From Callorhinus ursinus (Eukaryota; Chordata; Mammalia; Carnivora; Otariidae): a DNA stretch of 64,000 nucleotides. The stretch covers positions 353,941 through 417,940 of the forward strand of contig NW_020313045.1 of the NCBI RefSeq assembly GCF_003265705.1. Direction: 5' to 3'. Positions within the stretch are counted from its first letter, which is position 1, and each line of letters begins with the position of its first letter. Under the pieces are notes generated by a model. The model was not told the DNA's origin and searched no databases. It was given only the letters and a program-made list of their open reading frames with translations. Of this stretch, positions 13,550 to 24,945 are shown piece by piece. Position numbers and translations under genes: made by a program.

Positions 13550-13830
13550 TGCTGGCTCAGTCCCACTTGCTTACTTAACGCCCACTGCAATTTGGCTTTC
13601 TTCATGCCACTCCACTGGGACTGCTCTTGCCAAGTTCATCAACAACTTCCCAGATCCACTGGGCACCTGTCAGTTTTCAGCCTATTTGACTACTGCCGTT
13701 ACCTGACTCAACCTCTTCCTTCTGGAAATTCCTTCCCTCCTTCCTTGGCTTACATGCTGCTGCTCCACCTTGGTTTCCTTTCCATCCCTTAGCTCATCCC
13801 TTCTCGGTTTCCCTCGCAGTCTCCTCTTCC
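13550..13830 (+). repeat. L2 coding-region fragment
   Basis: CCACTCCACTGGGACTGCTCTTGCCAAGTTCATCAACAACTTCCCAGATCCACTGGGCACC is typical of the L2 ORF2 region. It is heavily mutated. Confidence 0.55.
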
Positions 13831-14185
13831 TAAATGACTGTCACATGGGGCATGTGAGTGTGGTGGGGGATGCATCCTCTGCCTTTTCACTTGGCCTGGT
13901 GAGGTGACCAACTTTCATGGCTCCCACTGCCCACAGCAGCACAGAATCCCACACTGACCCTCCCCCACAGGTGTGTCCTACATCCTATCCCACATATCTG
14001 ACTGCCTGCCAGGGATCTTCACTTAGATGAGCCATAAGATTCACCAACATGAACAAAGAAAGTCATCATTTTTCTCTGCAGGCCTTCCCTCTCCCTCCTG
14101 TGTTGCTCCATCTCAGGGAATGGCACTACCACCCCACCAGTAGCCCAAACTAGGAATCCTGGACTCATTCTTGCCTATATCCTTT

Positions 14186-14306
14186 GTTTATTTATTTTTA
14201 AAGATTTTATTTTTTTTAAGTAATCACTTCAGCCAATGTGGGGCTCAAACTCATGACCCCAAGATCGAGTCACATGCTCTTCTGACAGAGCCAGCCAAGA
14301 GTTCCC
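14186..14306 (-). mobile_element. Old short Can-SINE, reverse orientation
   Basis: A diverged short copy runs from a TTAAAGATTTTATT tail to the reversed head near GACAGAGCCAGCCAAG. Flanks TTGCCTATATCCTTT (14171-14185) and TTGTCTACATCCTTT (14307-14321) are a 15-bp target-site duplication with two differences. Confidence 0.85.
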
Positions 14307-14336
14307 TTGTCTACATCCTTTAAAATGAAGTTCCTC

Positions 14337-14540
14337 AGGGTGTCTGGGTGGCTCAGGTGTTTAAGTGTCTGCATTCGGCTCAGGTCATGATCTCATGGGT
14401 CCTGGGATCAAGCCCTGCATCAGGCTCCCTGCTCAGTGGGGAGTCTGCTTCAGCTTCTCCTTCTCCCCCTGCCCCTCCCCACCACTTGAGCTCCCTTGCT
14501 CTCTGTCAAATAAGTAAATAAAATCTTATAAATAAATATA
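14337..14540 (+). mobile_element. Can-SINE, forward
   Basis: The full-length copy runs from GGTGTCTGGGTGGCTCAG through TCAGGTCATGATCTC to an (AAATA)n tail, and is moderately diverged. A perfect 16-bp target-site duplication (TAAAATGAAGTTCCTC) flanks it at 14321-14336 and 14541-14556. Confidence 0.95.
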
Positions 14541-14559
14541 TAAAATGAAGTTCCTCCCT

Positions 14560-15455
14560 AACACCCTTCCAATTGATTATCAAATAAGTTCAATTATTCT
14601 ATTGCCCACATATCTCTTAGTTGGTTTCCTTTTCCCAATCCAGTGCTTTAAGTTACTTCTTAATCTTTTCCCACCTGGATCACAAAAATAACTTTCCACC
14701 TGGTCTTTTAGCCTCTAGGCATGGCTCTCTCTAGCCCACAAAAGTGATCTTTCTCAAGTGCAAAAAAATGATCCTGCCACCCATTTCCTTAGAACCCTAT
14801 GGTTCTTGAAAGTTCTCATCATAAAAAAAAAAATCTGTAACTATGTGTGGTGATGGACGTTAACTGGGCTTATTGTGGTGATCATCTTGCAATTTATGCA
14901 AATATCAAACCATTACATTGAAACCCTGAAAGTAATATAATGTCAATCACACCTCAGTAAAAAAAGCCCTCTTGGTGGCATCTTATTGTATTCAGAATAA
15001 AATCTAAAGTTCTCAGCACCGTAGACAAGACCTTTCATGATCTATCTTGGTCTCCTCTTTCCTCCTTCATCTCTGGATGATCTCTTACAGACTGTGCTCT
15101 AATCAAACCGAGTTATTTTACACTCCCAGCCTGCTCCATATGCTGACATATCTTAGAGCTTTTTTACATGTTGGTCCCTCTGCCTGGCATTCCTTTTTTC
15201 CACCTGGCTAGCTACCACTTGTTTTTAAGACTCAGCCCATCGGTCAACTTCCCCCTGAACTTCCTGCCTAGAGATGGTGCCCCCCATCCTCCCACAGCCT
15301 CATGGGCTTCCTGCTCTGAAGAATAAGCATCCTTTACATGTCACTCCCTTCAGTCTAAGTTCCTGAAGGGCAGGGACCTAGACGTTCCTCTCTACTTCCA
15401 TGACATCATGTATATGTCCAGCATACAGCAGATGCTCAGTAAATGCTTATGGATG
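14560..15455 (+). repeat. L2 3' region, interrupted by L1 3' end
   Basis: L2 words flank the inserted L1 piece: ATGATCCTGCCACCCATTTCC on the left; TCTAAAGTTCTCAGCACCGTAGACAAGACC, TCCCTCTGCCTGGCATTCC and CAGCAGATGCTCAGTAAATGC on the right. It ends in a GATG-type microsatellite. Confidence 0.65.
14820..14962 (+). mobile_element. Old L1 3' end inserted in L2
   Basis: The words GTGGTGATGGACG, GTGGTGATCATCTTGCAATTTATGC and CTGAAAGTAATATAATGTCAATCACACCTCAGTAA match the usual end of L1MA/B-type 3' UTRs. L2-like sequence continues on both sides. Confidence 0.6.
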
Positions 15456-15459
15456 CAAA

Positions 15460-15510
15460 GATGGATTGATTGATGGATAGATGGATGGATAGATAGTTGA
15501 ATGGATGTAT
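15460..15510. repeat. GATG/GATA-type microsatellite at L2 end
   Basis: Imperfect tetranucleotides (ATGGATTGATTGATGGATAGATGGATGG...) grew from the L2 terminal repeat. Confidence 0.9.
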
Positions 15511-15894
15511 ACACTACTATTCTGTCTTTCCCAAGTCTCCTCTGAACCACCTGCTTCCACCAAAGCCAAAGTATTCAGTGGCAGCTTCTCTCTGTTGCCA
15601 CCCACAAACGGCCCACACTTCTGAGGCAGCAACAGAAAATGATTTCAGGAGCTGTCCAGACGATGATTAGGGAACATTCTGGTGTCAGAATCAATGTCAA
15701 ACATGACGATGGCCACCACCTCCACCTCCAAAAGGAACCCAGCACCAATCTAGCACTTGCTATTCTCTCAGCCACTGTGCTCAACCAAAGCTAGTGCCAT
15801 CTCATCTGCTGATGGGTACTGGGTCCCAGTCTGCCAGCTCTCCTCTGCCCACACTGGTGGTGGTCTAGTAAGAACCCCGTAGGGTTAGAATGGA

Positions 15895-16120
15895 AAGGAC
15901 ATAGGCTTTGGAAGTAAAGAAATCATGGTCTGAATACATCACTGTCACTTATGAAGCTATGTGGCTTTGAGCAAGCCACCCATCTTCTCTGAGCCTCTCT
16001 TCCTCATCTGTAAGATGGAGCTGATGGCTGTTTTTCCTCATCAGTTGATATGAAAAAAACAAATGAGGATAACGGATTGCACTGAATATGATGAATGCTA
16101 CGATCCTCAAAGGCTTCCAA
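15895..16120 (+). repeat. MIR SINE, forward
   Basis: GTGGCTTTGAGCAAGCCACCC and CTGAGCCTCTCTTCCTCATCTGTAAGATGG are present. A second related piece may lie at about 16170-16420. Confidence 0.7.
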
Positions 16121-16839
16121 TATTATTATTCCGACTTATGTACAAGTGAGTTTGAGGTCCTTGTGAACCTCATTTCTTCATTTATCAAGCATTTATGACG
16201 TACCTCCTGTGTGCCAGACATTGGGCTCAGTGCTGTATTATGAGCAAAAATAAGTCACCATCCCTGCTTTAGGGAGCCCTAGTAAGGAGGGGGCACCAAG
16301 ACTAGCAAAGGAGACAGATACATTACACACACAATTAACTGACAATATGTAATAAGCATTAGTGCTCTGAGACCCTGGAGGCAGGTGACCTGGGTTTGAT
16401 TTTATGGCATGGGGGAGCCGTCCCTATAAAGTAACAATTTTCCACAGAAAACCTATCGGTTGGCTATGACATAGAGAATTCAGGGCAAGTTCTTGGCCGT
16501 GGAGTACTATCCTTACATGCTATTCCCCTTTTTTCTTTCCTCCTTCTTGGTTGAGAAATTAAGTGAGTAGGGGGACAAATTCAGGGCACTGACTATTAGC
16601 CTTGGAGGATTTTATTTTACTTAAATTTTTTTGTGCTATGAAAAGCACAATGTTTTTCCTCTTCTCTGTAAAGAAAATTAGAACTAAAGATGGCTCAGCA
16701 GATAAAAACTGTGGGCGGTAAATACTCCCACTATTCCCCCCTGCATTTCAGGCTTCTAGGTTTCTCTTTGCATTTACTGGATCTTAGAGCTAGAAACCTG
16801 AAAGAGGCCTGAAAAATTCTGTGGTGAAAGCCCACGTTC

Positions 16840-16995
16840 TAATTAAGAGATGAACAAACTGAGGCTCAGAGGGGCTAAATGACCTGCCCAAAGTCAAATT
16901 AGAGAATGAGTCAAAGTTAAAACACAGTTCTCCTGATCCTCCCCTTTTACTGGTCTGCAAATCTCCCAACCCCTGGGATCTGAGGCACCTGACCC
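16840..16995 (-). repeat. MIR SINE, reverse
   Basis: GAACAAACTGAGGCTCAGAGGGGCTAAATGACCTGCCCAAAGTCAAATTAG is seen. Confidence 0.65.
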
Positions 16996-17769
16996 GAGGC
17001 AAGTTCCTTCATCTGTAGCCATCTCCAGTGGAGCCAGGCTGTCTCCATTTCTAAGAATCCTGGAAGCCACAGACAAACCGCCTCTCCCTCCAACATGTCA
17101 CTGGGGCTCTTCTCCCAGAAACATCCTGTTTTTTACTAACAGGATACTTTCAGATCCTCCTCTTTGGTTTGAGAACCACATCTGCAAGGAAAGTTTGGTT
17201 AGAGGTGGTTTCCTCAAAATGCCTCTCAGGACTATGACTTTCTTGGCTGACAAAGCTTTGTGGTTGAGGTTGCTATTCTGCAATTCTCTTGGCCTTCAAA
17301 GAGCTTTCATTTTTACCCCCTACCCCTGCAGAATGGAACTGTAATCAATACTTTTATGTTTAGAACCTCACATCAAAGATGCCAAGGCCCTGAAAATGAA
17401 GGCAGTTCCCAATTTCGTGGACCACTTAGAACAGGGAAGGAGCTGGGGGAAACAGAACCCCCAGAGAGGCAGGGGTAGGGCCACTTGTCTTGACTCCTGG
17501 TCCAGTGCTGTTTCCCACTCTTTGCAGTATCACTCCAGCCTCATGGGCTGAAGCAGCTGCACCATCAAAAATGTCACATCAGTTATGACAACACAGTGTG
17601 TTATATAACTGGCGCTGCAGAGCAGGCAAGGGAAAGAAGCCATGAGCATGAACCACAGCACTCCCCTTCTGGCTCTCAAGGAAGGTAAGGCCCACGTACT
17701 TCAGAAGAGAACTCCATATGGGAAGGGAACACCCACTAATCAGTCAAAGGAATAAAAACTACAGTTGAC

Positions 17770-18000
17770 ATTTCTATAATGATTTCTAGAACATGGTTAT
17801 AAGGGTATTTCATATACTACATTATTTACTGTTCTCAACAACCCTATTAGGTGTTTTTATTATCAGCCCCATTTTACAGGCAAAGAAACTGAGGTACAAA
17901 AAGTTAAGCAACTTGTTTAAGGTTACACACCTAGTTAGTGGCAGAGCTAAGATCTGAAGCCAGGTAGTCTGGTTACAGAGTCCATGCTCTTAATCACTCT
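17770..18000 (-). repeat. MIR SINE, reverse, well preserved
   Basis: CCATTTTACAGGCAAAGAAACTGAGG, GCAACTTGTTTAAGGTTACACACCTAGTTAGTGGCAGAGC and CCATGCTCTTAATCACT are near-consensus. Confidence 0.85.
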
Positions 18001-18216
18001 CAATTTTAGAGATGCATGCTAAACGGCTTCTCTAAAAAAGAAATTAGCTATTTGCTTGAACAGGTAACAGGCCGCTGCTCCTTCCTCTCCCTCCCCTCTA
18101 TGCTAATGCCAGATTTGTTGGTTTCTTTTCTGACTGGTATTGTGTATGAGCAGGAAGTGCAGGATAAAGTAAGAATGTGATACAAATTTAAACAAATTCT
18201 TAGAATGGAGATCATC

Positions 18217-18384
18217 TGCCTCCGGCTCAGGTCATGATCCCAGGGTCCTGGGATTGAGCCCCGCATCGGGCTTCCTGCTCCTCGGGAAGCCTGCTTCTCC
18301 CTCTCCCACTCCCCCTGATTGTGTTCCCTCTCTTGCTGTGTCTCTCTCTGTCAAATAAATAAATAAAATATTAAAAAAAAAAAA
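18217..18384 (+). mobile_element. Can-SINE, 5'-truncated, forward
   Basis: The element lacks the first ~40 bp of the tRNA-like head and starts at TGCCTCCGGCTCAGG. It ends in (AAATA)n and A13. The perfect target-site duplication AGAATGGAGATCATC (18202-18216, 18385-18399) shows the truncation arose at insertion. Confidence 0.95.
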
Positions 18385-18503
18385 AGAATGGAGATCATCC
18401 GAGCACCGTTAAGCTGTTTACGGTGATGCAATCCATAAGGTAAAGTGCCCTACTCATAGTACTGGGTACTTAAGAACATAGCTGTTCTTAAATTAATGTA
18501 GGA

Positions 18504-18510
18504 TGTGTGT

Positions 18511-18536
<26 letters not shown>
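18504..18536. repeat. (TG)/(AC) microsatellite
   Basis: TGTGTGT switches directly to 13 AC units, so the junction GTGTGTACACAC is self-complementary. Confidence 0.95.
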
Positions 18537-18539
<3 letters not shown>

Positions 18540-18541
<2 letters not shown>

Positions 18542-21500
18542 TTTCTTTTGCCAACATCAAAAGCTGTTCTTTGCCAGTGTCAAGTCTTGGGGTAACCCTT
18601 TCTAAAATATTTTCCCATTTTGAAATCATCCCTTTCCCAGCGTGTCTATTGTCTCTCAGATCACGGTGTGGCTCTTGTGATAATGGTCTGTCTAGCTTTG
18701 TAAGAAATGAGAGCCTCAAGACACCCTGGGAGACAGGGAACCAAGTCCCTGCATCCAGACGGACTGACCACATGTCAGAAAAACAGGACAGTATTCTACT
18801 CATATTAAATCTTCAGTGTTAACAGAGATAGGGTACTGTGAGCTGCTGAAAAACATGAGTGACCTGCCCTATCTTTAGCAGGTGTGGCATGCTGCGGAGC
18901 ACACTATAATCTAGGGAGTTCCAAGTGCTAGAGAAACAAGACAGTACTCTGACTCTGAGCACTGCAAATCTAATCTAGTCCCATACTGAGAGAACAGAAA
19001 CTCCGGATTCTGTTAGAGCCATGTCGATCCTGAATGAAGCCTCATCCATTTAATCTAATCAGGAACAACCCTTTCAACAAGCAGACAGGTTCTACTTCAG
19101 AATCCAACAGGTAACCGAGGTTCAAGAGTTCCAAGCTGATTCCTGAGGAGATCAGGTGGACTGTTTGCTACTCTTCTGGCAGGAAGGTCTGCTGGTATTT
19201 ACAGCTCAGTGAACAGTAAGCAGGGAGAGAGCACCATCCATCAGCAAAGGAGAACTCATCTGCTACTTGATCTGACATTCTGTTTGCGCTCACGCGGTCT
19301 CCAGAGAGCAAGGTGCATCCATTTGAATAAACATGGAGACAGGAGGAAGGGGGAAGGGCAAAGCAGCCAAAGAGAGGATTGCAGAAATAACAAGTCCACA
19401 AATCTAGAAGAGTAGCTCTCCAGAGTGCTGCCTCCACATGGGACCCTTCCGGGATGTGCAGGAAACGCCCTTTAAAACGGCTGCACTCCACAGAGTGATG
19501 GCTGCAAGTGGCCATTCCCTTCCACTTAGCAGGTGCTGCACAGCAGTGTGCTGAATGAACACAGGCTTGCCATGAACCTAAGCCAAACAGGAGACACCCT
19601 AGTTACAAAGGCAGGGTCCAGCTGGTGGGAGGACACCCCCAGCTTTTGGTAGCAGGTGACGTCTTAAGACTCCCTGCCCCAACAGGATGGGGTCTGTCCT
19701 CAGAATCATAACCTGTTGTAAGGGCTGGGATATTTGTGTGAGAAAGGATGTCTTCACCAGGCAAATCCTGGAATTTGTTTCACAGTGGAACTGAGCAGGC
19801 ACCTTGGGAATGAGCTCACACCCAAAGTGCTCCATTTTACTGTGTCCATTTATATATAAAGCCAGCAGCTTGCAGGCCACGCCTCACTGCCACCTTCCAA
19901 CTCTCTTATCTTTCTAAAAATCCACTTACTGCTTCAGAGACAGATAGCCTGAACGTGACATCACAGAAAACTCAACACCTCAAATGAGGGCGAACTGTGG
20001 TGCCTACAGCAACTCCACAAGTTCCTTTTACGTTTTCACCAGGTAGGTAGCCCTAACAGTTGTCACGGCTCAAAATGGGAAGTCCCTTAAAATGATATTC
20101 TGTTGCTTCCATACTTCATAAAATATAATTCTTCAAGAGAGCTCTTTGTAAGGGTTTTGCTAATTAAATAAAATTAACACCTCCTTTTAAAATTTTGATT
20201 AGTCTGAATAAAGATTCCCACAGATTGCAAAAATGATGCGGCCATATCACAGGTGAAGTCATGGCCTCCTAATGAGCAGAATTATTTAAATACCACATAA
20301 TAAAAAAGGTCACTGAATCCTCATGGTGTGTGTAAAATTTTATTTGTGCTGTTTCAATGATCAATTGTTTATTTCTCAGTACTGAAATTATGTTTTGGAT
20401 TGTCTGACACAGAGCTCCCAAAGGCTAACTCACGATCACATATGCAAAGAAAAAAAAAACAAACACCCCAGCAAGCTATGTTCAAATGAAACTTTTAATA
20501 AAGTATTAAGAATCAGGCTTTTAAATGACGGTCTAATCTGTGGCATCTCTTAAATAGACGGAGGTTTCCCACTATAACACGTATCAAGCAAAAGAATTTC
20601 AAAGGTCAGTCTCCCTGCAACATTCCTAGCCTGATGTCAGTGTTAATACTTTTTTCTGAGCAGCATCTACTAGTCAGTCCTTTGTCATATAACTTCACTT
20701 ACTATGGCATATATGGAAGCTTATTCCTTCCAATCAGCACGCCACAACACACGGATGAGAATATGGGCTCAACGGAATGGCTCTTTGCTCTTCTGGAAAC
20801 ACTGATTTAAAAGGGTCTGGTGATAATCTGAATATCAATATTCTTTCAATCCAACAGGAGCAATTAAACTCCATTCTCCATTAGGAAATCATCAAATTCT
20901 CACAGGGCAATCACTCATGGAGGATTCTCTTAATTTCTTCTATCCAGATGAAATAACGCAGCATCCAAATTAATTCATACATATGGCCTGATAGGTTGGT
21001 CACCAATCACACTACATAGGCAAGTCCAAAACTGCTTTCTTAAATGCCACCCAGATTTTTGGGCTCCACCCCACCCACAGTACAGGTCTCCTGACTCAAG
21101 TGACTTTCAGTCAAGTGGCGATTGGGAAAATCATCTCTGCAAGGGAGGACTCAAAAGAATTTGTCACTAGGATACAGTGACACCAATCCCACATTTTGTG
21201 GTTAATAAAACAAGTCCTGCATCCAGCTTGGCACAAGGCCCTGATCTGATTTATTTCAAGCCAAGCTGGAGGGCTCACAGGAAAAGCTGCCATTCATGCA
21301 TGCTTCAGGAGGACAAGATGCCAGGGTCCCTTGTGCAAAATTTACACAGCCAGAAATCTTTTTCACTGACGTTTTGAACAAACCTGGCCTATTTCCTAAA
21401 GAGCTGGTGTATTTTTAAAAAAATATTAATACTTTTACCTACAAAATCTGTTTTGCCTGACATTTTTCTCCAAAAATGTGTCCTGTGGGAGTAAGAAAAG

Positions 21501-21879
21501 TGGAGGGGGGGAGCGTACACGGAAAAGAGAAGAAATGCTCTGATATCTGATTTAACCATCTCAAACATCAAAGGCTTGACTTTTTCCCCCTCCTCAGTGT
21601 AACTAAATATGAGACACATAAGACTTTCCCGGGAAAAGTCTACATATAGCCTTCATTTAAGATTTCTTACCCCAGTACATAATTGGGAATTTTCATTCTA
21701 AAATGGCACACCTATTTCCTTGGAGAACTCAGCTCTCTTTGAATAAAAAAGGCGACGTAACCTTTGGGGGATTCAGTATATATTTTTAAACTTCTTATTA
21801 AATCAACCTAATTTATAGGGCATGTTCGGGGAAAAGCAGGTAAGGAGTTGCCTTGGTGGATGCAAAGTTAATTTGCAGA
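18540..21879. other. Intron 2 stretch, little recognised
   Basis: Apart from the SINE and AC repeat to the left I see no clear mobile element. AT-rich sequence from about 20080 to 21000 with few repeats might hold conserved non-coding elements; that cannot be judged from one species. Confidence 0.5.
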
Positions 21880-22130
21880 CTCTTTCCACCCACTTCCCCG
21901 AGCCTTTCCGAATGCCTTCGGCCCCCTCCGAAGCGGCTCGGTTCTCTCCGCTGGGGCACCGACTCCGTTCCGAACACTGCCGAGTCCCTCCGAGCCCCGC
22001 GCCCAGTCCGCACCGAGCCGAGCCGAGCCGAGCCGAGCGCCACCGAGCTGAGCCCCATCGACTTTTCCGGCCTCAGCTGGGCGCTGTCCACCACTCGCAA
22101 CGCCTGAAACCTCACCCAGCCTCGGTGGCT
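21880..22130. other. Second, intronic CpG-rich block
   Basis: This is a compact stretch rich in CpG about 1.8 kb into intron 2, separated from the exon 1 island by ordinary sequence. It includes five tandem CCGAG units. On the minus strand a donor-like CTGG|GTGAGG occurs at about 22110-22118; on the plus strand a donor-like GCAG|GTAAGG occurs at 21836-21845. It might be an internal promoter or enhancer. Open frames through it begin with non-ATG codons or are short, and I do not call them genes. Confidence 0.5.
22013..22037. repeat. (CCGAG)5 minisatellite
   Basis: Five perfect tandem copies of CCGAG lie inside the intronic CpG-rich block. The unit is part of a wider run of CCGAG/CCGAA-like words from about 21895 to 22060, suggesting local slippage in GC-rich sequence. 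Confidence 0.85.
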
Positions 22131-23700
22131 GGGGCTTCTACCTGGCTTTGAGGCCGCCACTGCAGATTACAGACTTCTGAAGTTCTAAAACATCCCCCTC
22201 TGGGAGAGAGGGGTGGCGCTGCTTGCATTTACCGACCTGCAAGGGCTCCAGGCAGATGCAACATGCACCTTGTTGCAAAGAGCAATTCCCCAGGCCCCGC
22301 CTCCCCATCCATTTGGGCTGCACAAGCTCCAGAGAAGCCCCAGGCCAAATTACTCGTGGCTCAGAGGGGTGCGGAGAGCCAAGAGGGCCTCTGGAAAGAA
22401 AGCCCAAGGGAGCTCTCGAACGAAAATAAGAATATGTCAAGCAGACGTGGGTAAATTGTCTCCGAGTCGCTACTCCCTACCATCATGGCGCCGCCTAGAA
22501 CCCGCTTGTCATGCCTGTTACACATGCAAGAATTTTTGCATCTTGGGTCTGAAACCGCAAGCATGCTTCGTCTCCCACCCACCTTTCCGCGAAAGGGGTT
22601 ATTTTCCATTGTTTTCCTACGGGACGCAATTACTTCAGCTATTCTGTCAAGTTGAAAAATAATCATTTTTGTTTACTGCACAGCAACCCCTAATTAGGAG
22701 CTGTGTGTGCACGAAGGTGTCACAGCAAAGCGACGTGGAATCCTCGCTAAACGGTCTTAACGAACTCCTCTGTCCCGAACTGACAGGCCAACGGAAGCAG
22801 CAGGGCCAGGAGGCCCTGAGGGCGCACACCCCTTCCCCGCAGGTCACCCCCTCCCAAGTAAAGCCGCCTGTGGGCTCACCAGAAATTGCCAAGTGGATGG
22901 GGCAAGAAGCAAGCTTGAGAGTGGGAAGGAGGGGCGAGGCTCCTTACTGAGAAAGTGTGGAAGGGAAGGAATATCCCATTTTGTTTTAATTTTCAACCAT
23001 CACTCAAATCCACCCCCAGTTAATTAGGAGGGGAAACTGATATCTAAGGCAGAAGGGGGCGGTGGAAAGTGGGGCCTGAAATCCGCATTGTGGGTAGATT
23101 ACAAGGAAGATGGCCTTTGCAGAGTGTAAATAAATACATTGATAAAGGCCACAGAGTGAACGAAAACTGCCCCTGTGAGGAGAGCAAACGCTGGGGGTGG
23201 GGGGGGGAAGCAAGGGACGGGCATTCAGCCTCAACCAGCGTCCCCCTTCCACCTCTGCCTTGGATACAGCTGTGCCAGTCACACCTGCTTGGAAACCCAC
23301 CCCCTCCCCTACCACATACCCCTTCCCCTAACCCCTTTTCTGGGGGACGGGGGTGGGGGGCAGAAACCACAACCTCCAATTCAGCACCAAACCCCTGAAC
23401 AGCAGACACCTGATCCTCCACCCCAGTCTAGGGCTGGGTCCCCTCCATGTTTTAGCCAAGTTCAAAATCACTGCCCCAGGAGAAGAGCAGTGGCAAGTGG
23501 GATTAAAGATGTGGAATTGGGGGGAGGGGGAGGAGGAGAGAGAAATACAGAATGAAAGAGACACAGAGATAGAAAAGGAGGTAGTGATACACCCAAGGAG
23601 CAAGAGTAATGATCATAATCATGCCAATAGTGTGATGTTCTGATCAATATGGCGGACACTGTCATTCATACAACTACAGGCGCTTCACTTCCCTCCCCGC
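22131..23700. other. Intron 2 just downstream of exon 2, repeat-poor
   Basis: No interspersed repeat is recognised here. It contains G/A-rich runs at about 23195-23210 and 23515-23560 and C-rich runs at 23290-23340. Repeat scarcity near a promoter fits regulatory constraint, but no specific element is called. Confidence 0.5.
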
Positions 23701-23706
23701 CCCCGC

Positions 23707-23723
23707 AAAAAAAAAAAAAAAAA
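23707..23723. repeat. A17 tract near exon 2
   Basis: Seventeen A bases on the plus strand lie inside intron 2, about 210 bp downstream of the exon 2 donor. Confidence 0.95.
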
Positions 23724-23793
23724 CACCCACCCGGGAGTTGGGGTGGAGGACCCAGAACCAACGTAGGGCGTGGGGGAGGGGAGTCAAATCCAG

Positions 23794-23826
23794 GTGTGTG
23801 TGTGTGTGTGTGTGCATGTGTGTATG
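23794..23826. repeat. (GT)n microsatellite near exon 2
   Basis: About 10 GT units followed by CATGTGTGTATG, roughly 100 bp downstream of the GNAO1 exon 2 donor in intron 2. Confidence 0.95.
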
Positions 23827-23930
23827 CGAATCAGAAACCAGGCCTGGAGAGCAATGTGGAATGAGCAAGATAATACAAATGACAAAAAATTATTAATAAA
23901 AGTACAAATCCCAACGCCACAGGGACTTAC

Positions 23931-23973
23931 TTCATCTGCTTCACAATGGTGCTTTTTCCTGATTCTCCAGCCC
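23931..23973 (-). CDS. GNAO1: GNAO1 coding exon 2 (P-loop exon)
   Basis: This 43-bp exon encodes, with the last base of exon 1, G-A-G-E-S-G-K-S-T-I-V-K-Q-M-K, the G1/P-loop (GxxxxGKS) that binds the phosphates of GTP and Mg2+. On the minus strand it is preceded by a pyrimidine-rich acceptor ending CCCAACAG and followed by a consensus GTAAGT donor (23925-23930). The reading frame from exon 1 (phase 1) continues without interruption and leaves two bases of the Lys codon for exon 3 (phase 2). A 43-bp second exon at this position is the conserved structure of Gi/o family genes. It is too short to appear as an independent open frame and was found by extending from exon 1. Confidence 0.96.
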
Positions 23974-24490
<517 letters not shown>

Positions 24491-24792
24491 CTAACAAGAT
24501 TCCAGCAGCGGAGACTCGCGGCAGCTGGCGGGCTCTAGGGGTGTCGAGGCGAAGGTGGCCGGGGTCTGGGGCTCCGGGGCCGAGGGAGGAGGCGCCCGCG
24601 GTCCGAGGAGGCGCGGGCTGCAGGCACTGAGGCTTGTGCACGACCCAAAATAAATAAAATAATAGTTGAAGCAGGAGCCGGAGCCGGCGGAGGGTGGGGT
24701 GGGGGGCAGGGTGGGTCCTTCTGCCGCTGCTGCCGGAGGAGGAGGAGGCGGCGGCGGTGCGGGGTGTGGAGGGAATGAGTGAGGGGGTGCTG

Positions 24793-24807
24793 CTAGTGCA
24801 TGTGCAT
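24793..24807 (-). other. uORF 2 in GNAO1 leader (MHMH, 4 codons)
   Basis: The minus strand reads ATG CAC ATG CAC TAG, a minimal uORF with two in-frame start codons and a stop within 15 bases, about 480 nt upstream of the main start. Apart from uORF 1, these are the only ATGs I find between 24314 and about 25150. Such very short uORFs are known in other genes to act on initiation efficiency; its role here is inference. Confidence 0.5.
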
Positions 24808-24906
24808 CGCGGGTCCTCAGCCGTCGGTGCGTCCGCGGCGCCTTCGCCGACCCCCGCGCGCAGGGCAGGGCTGGGCAGGGGGCCGGGCCGGGCCGGGGGC
24901 AGGTCT

Positions 24907-24945
24907 CTAGCGGGAGGCGGTGTCGCTGTTTCCCAAAGCTCGCAT
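24907..24945 (-). other. uORF 1 in GNAO1 leader (12 codons)
   Basis: An ATG on the minus strand at 24945 opens a frame reading MRALGNSDTASR followed by TAG, ending about 0.6 kb before the GNAO1 start codon. It would be in the mRNA only if transcription starts above 24945. It does not overlap the main frame, so reinitiation or leaky scanning would be required. Coding of a stable peptide is not claimed. Confidence 0.5.

Larger units (their letters stand above)
1..23930 (-). other. GNAO1: 5' part of GNAO1 intron 2
   Basis: Everything downstream of the exon 2 donor to the window edge lies inside intron 2. Exon 3 of alpha-o (starting with the IIHEDGFSGEDVKQYK region) was looked for in the minus-strand open frames and not found, which fits the known large size of this gene. 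The content is diverged MIR, L2 and L1 fragments, four Can-SINEs, microsatellites and a CpG-rich block near 22 kb, listed separately. Assignment as intron rests on gene direction, not on seeing the next exon. Confidence 0.85.

Noticed and set aside
13057..13792. Two overlapping ~174-residue plus-strand frames
   Set aside because: They lie in diverged L2 sequence rich in Ser/Pro/Leu; frames in this pyrimidine-rich strand are long by composition.
21813..22160. Overlapping open frames on both strands in the intronic CpG block
   Set aside because: The minus frame has no ATG start at its beginning. Both reflect GC richness and CCGAG repeats, and neither shows a known domain.
1..23930. Possible GNAO1 exon 3 in this window
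   Set aside because: No minus-strand frame with the IIHEDGF or VVYSNTIQS motifs was found; the exon must be beyond the window.
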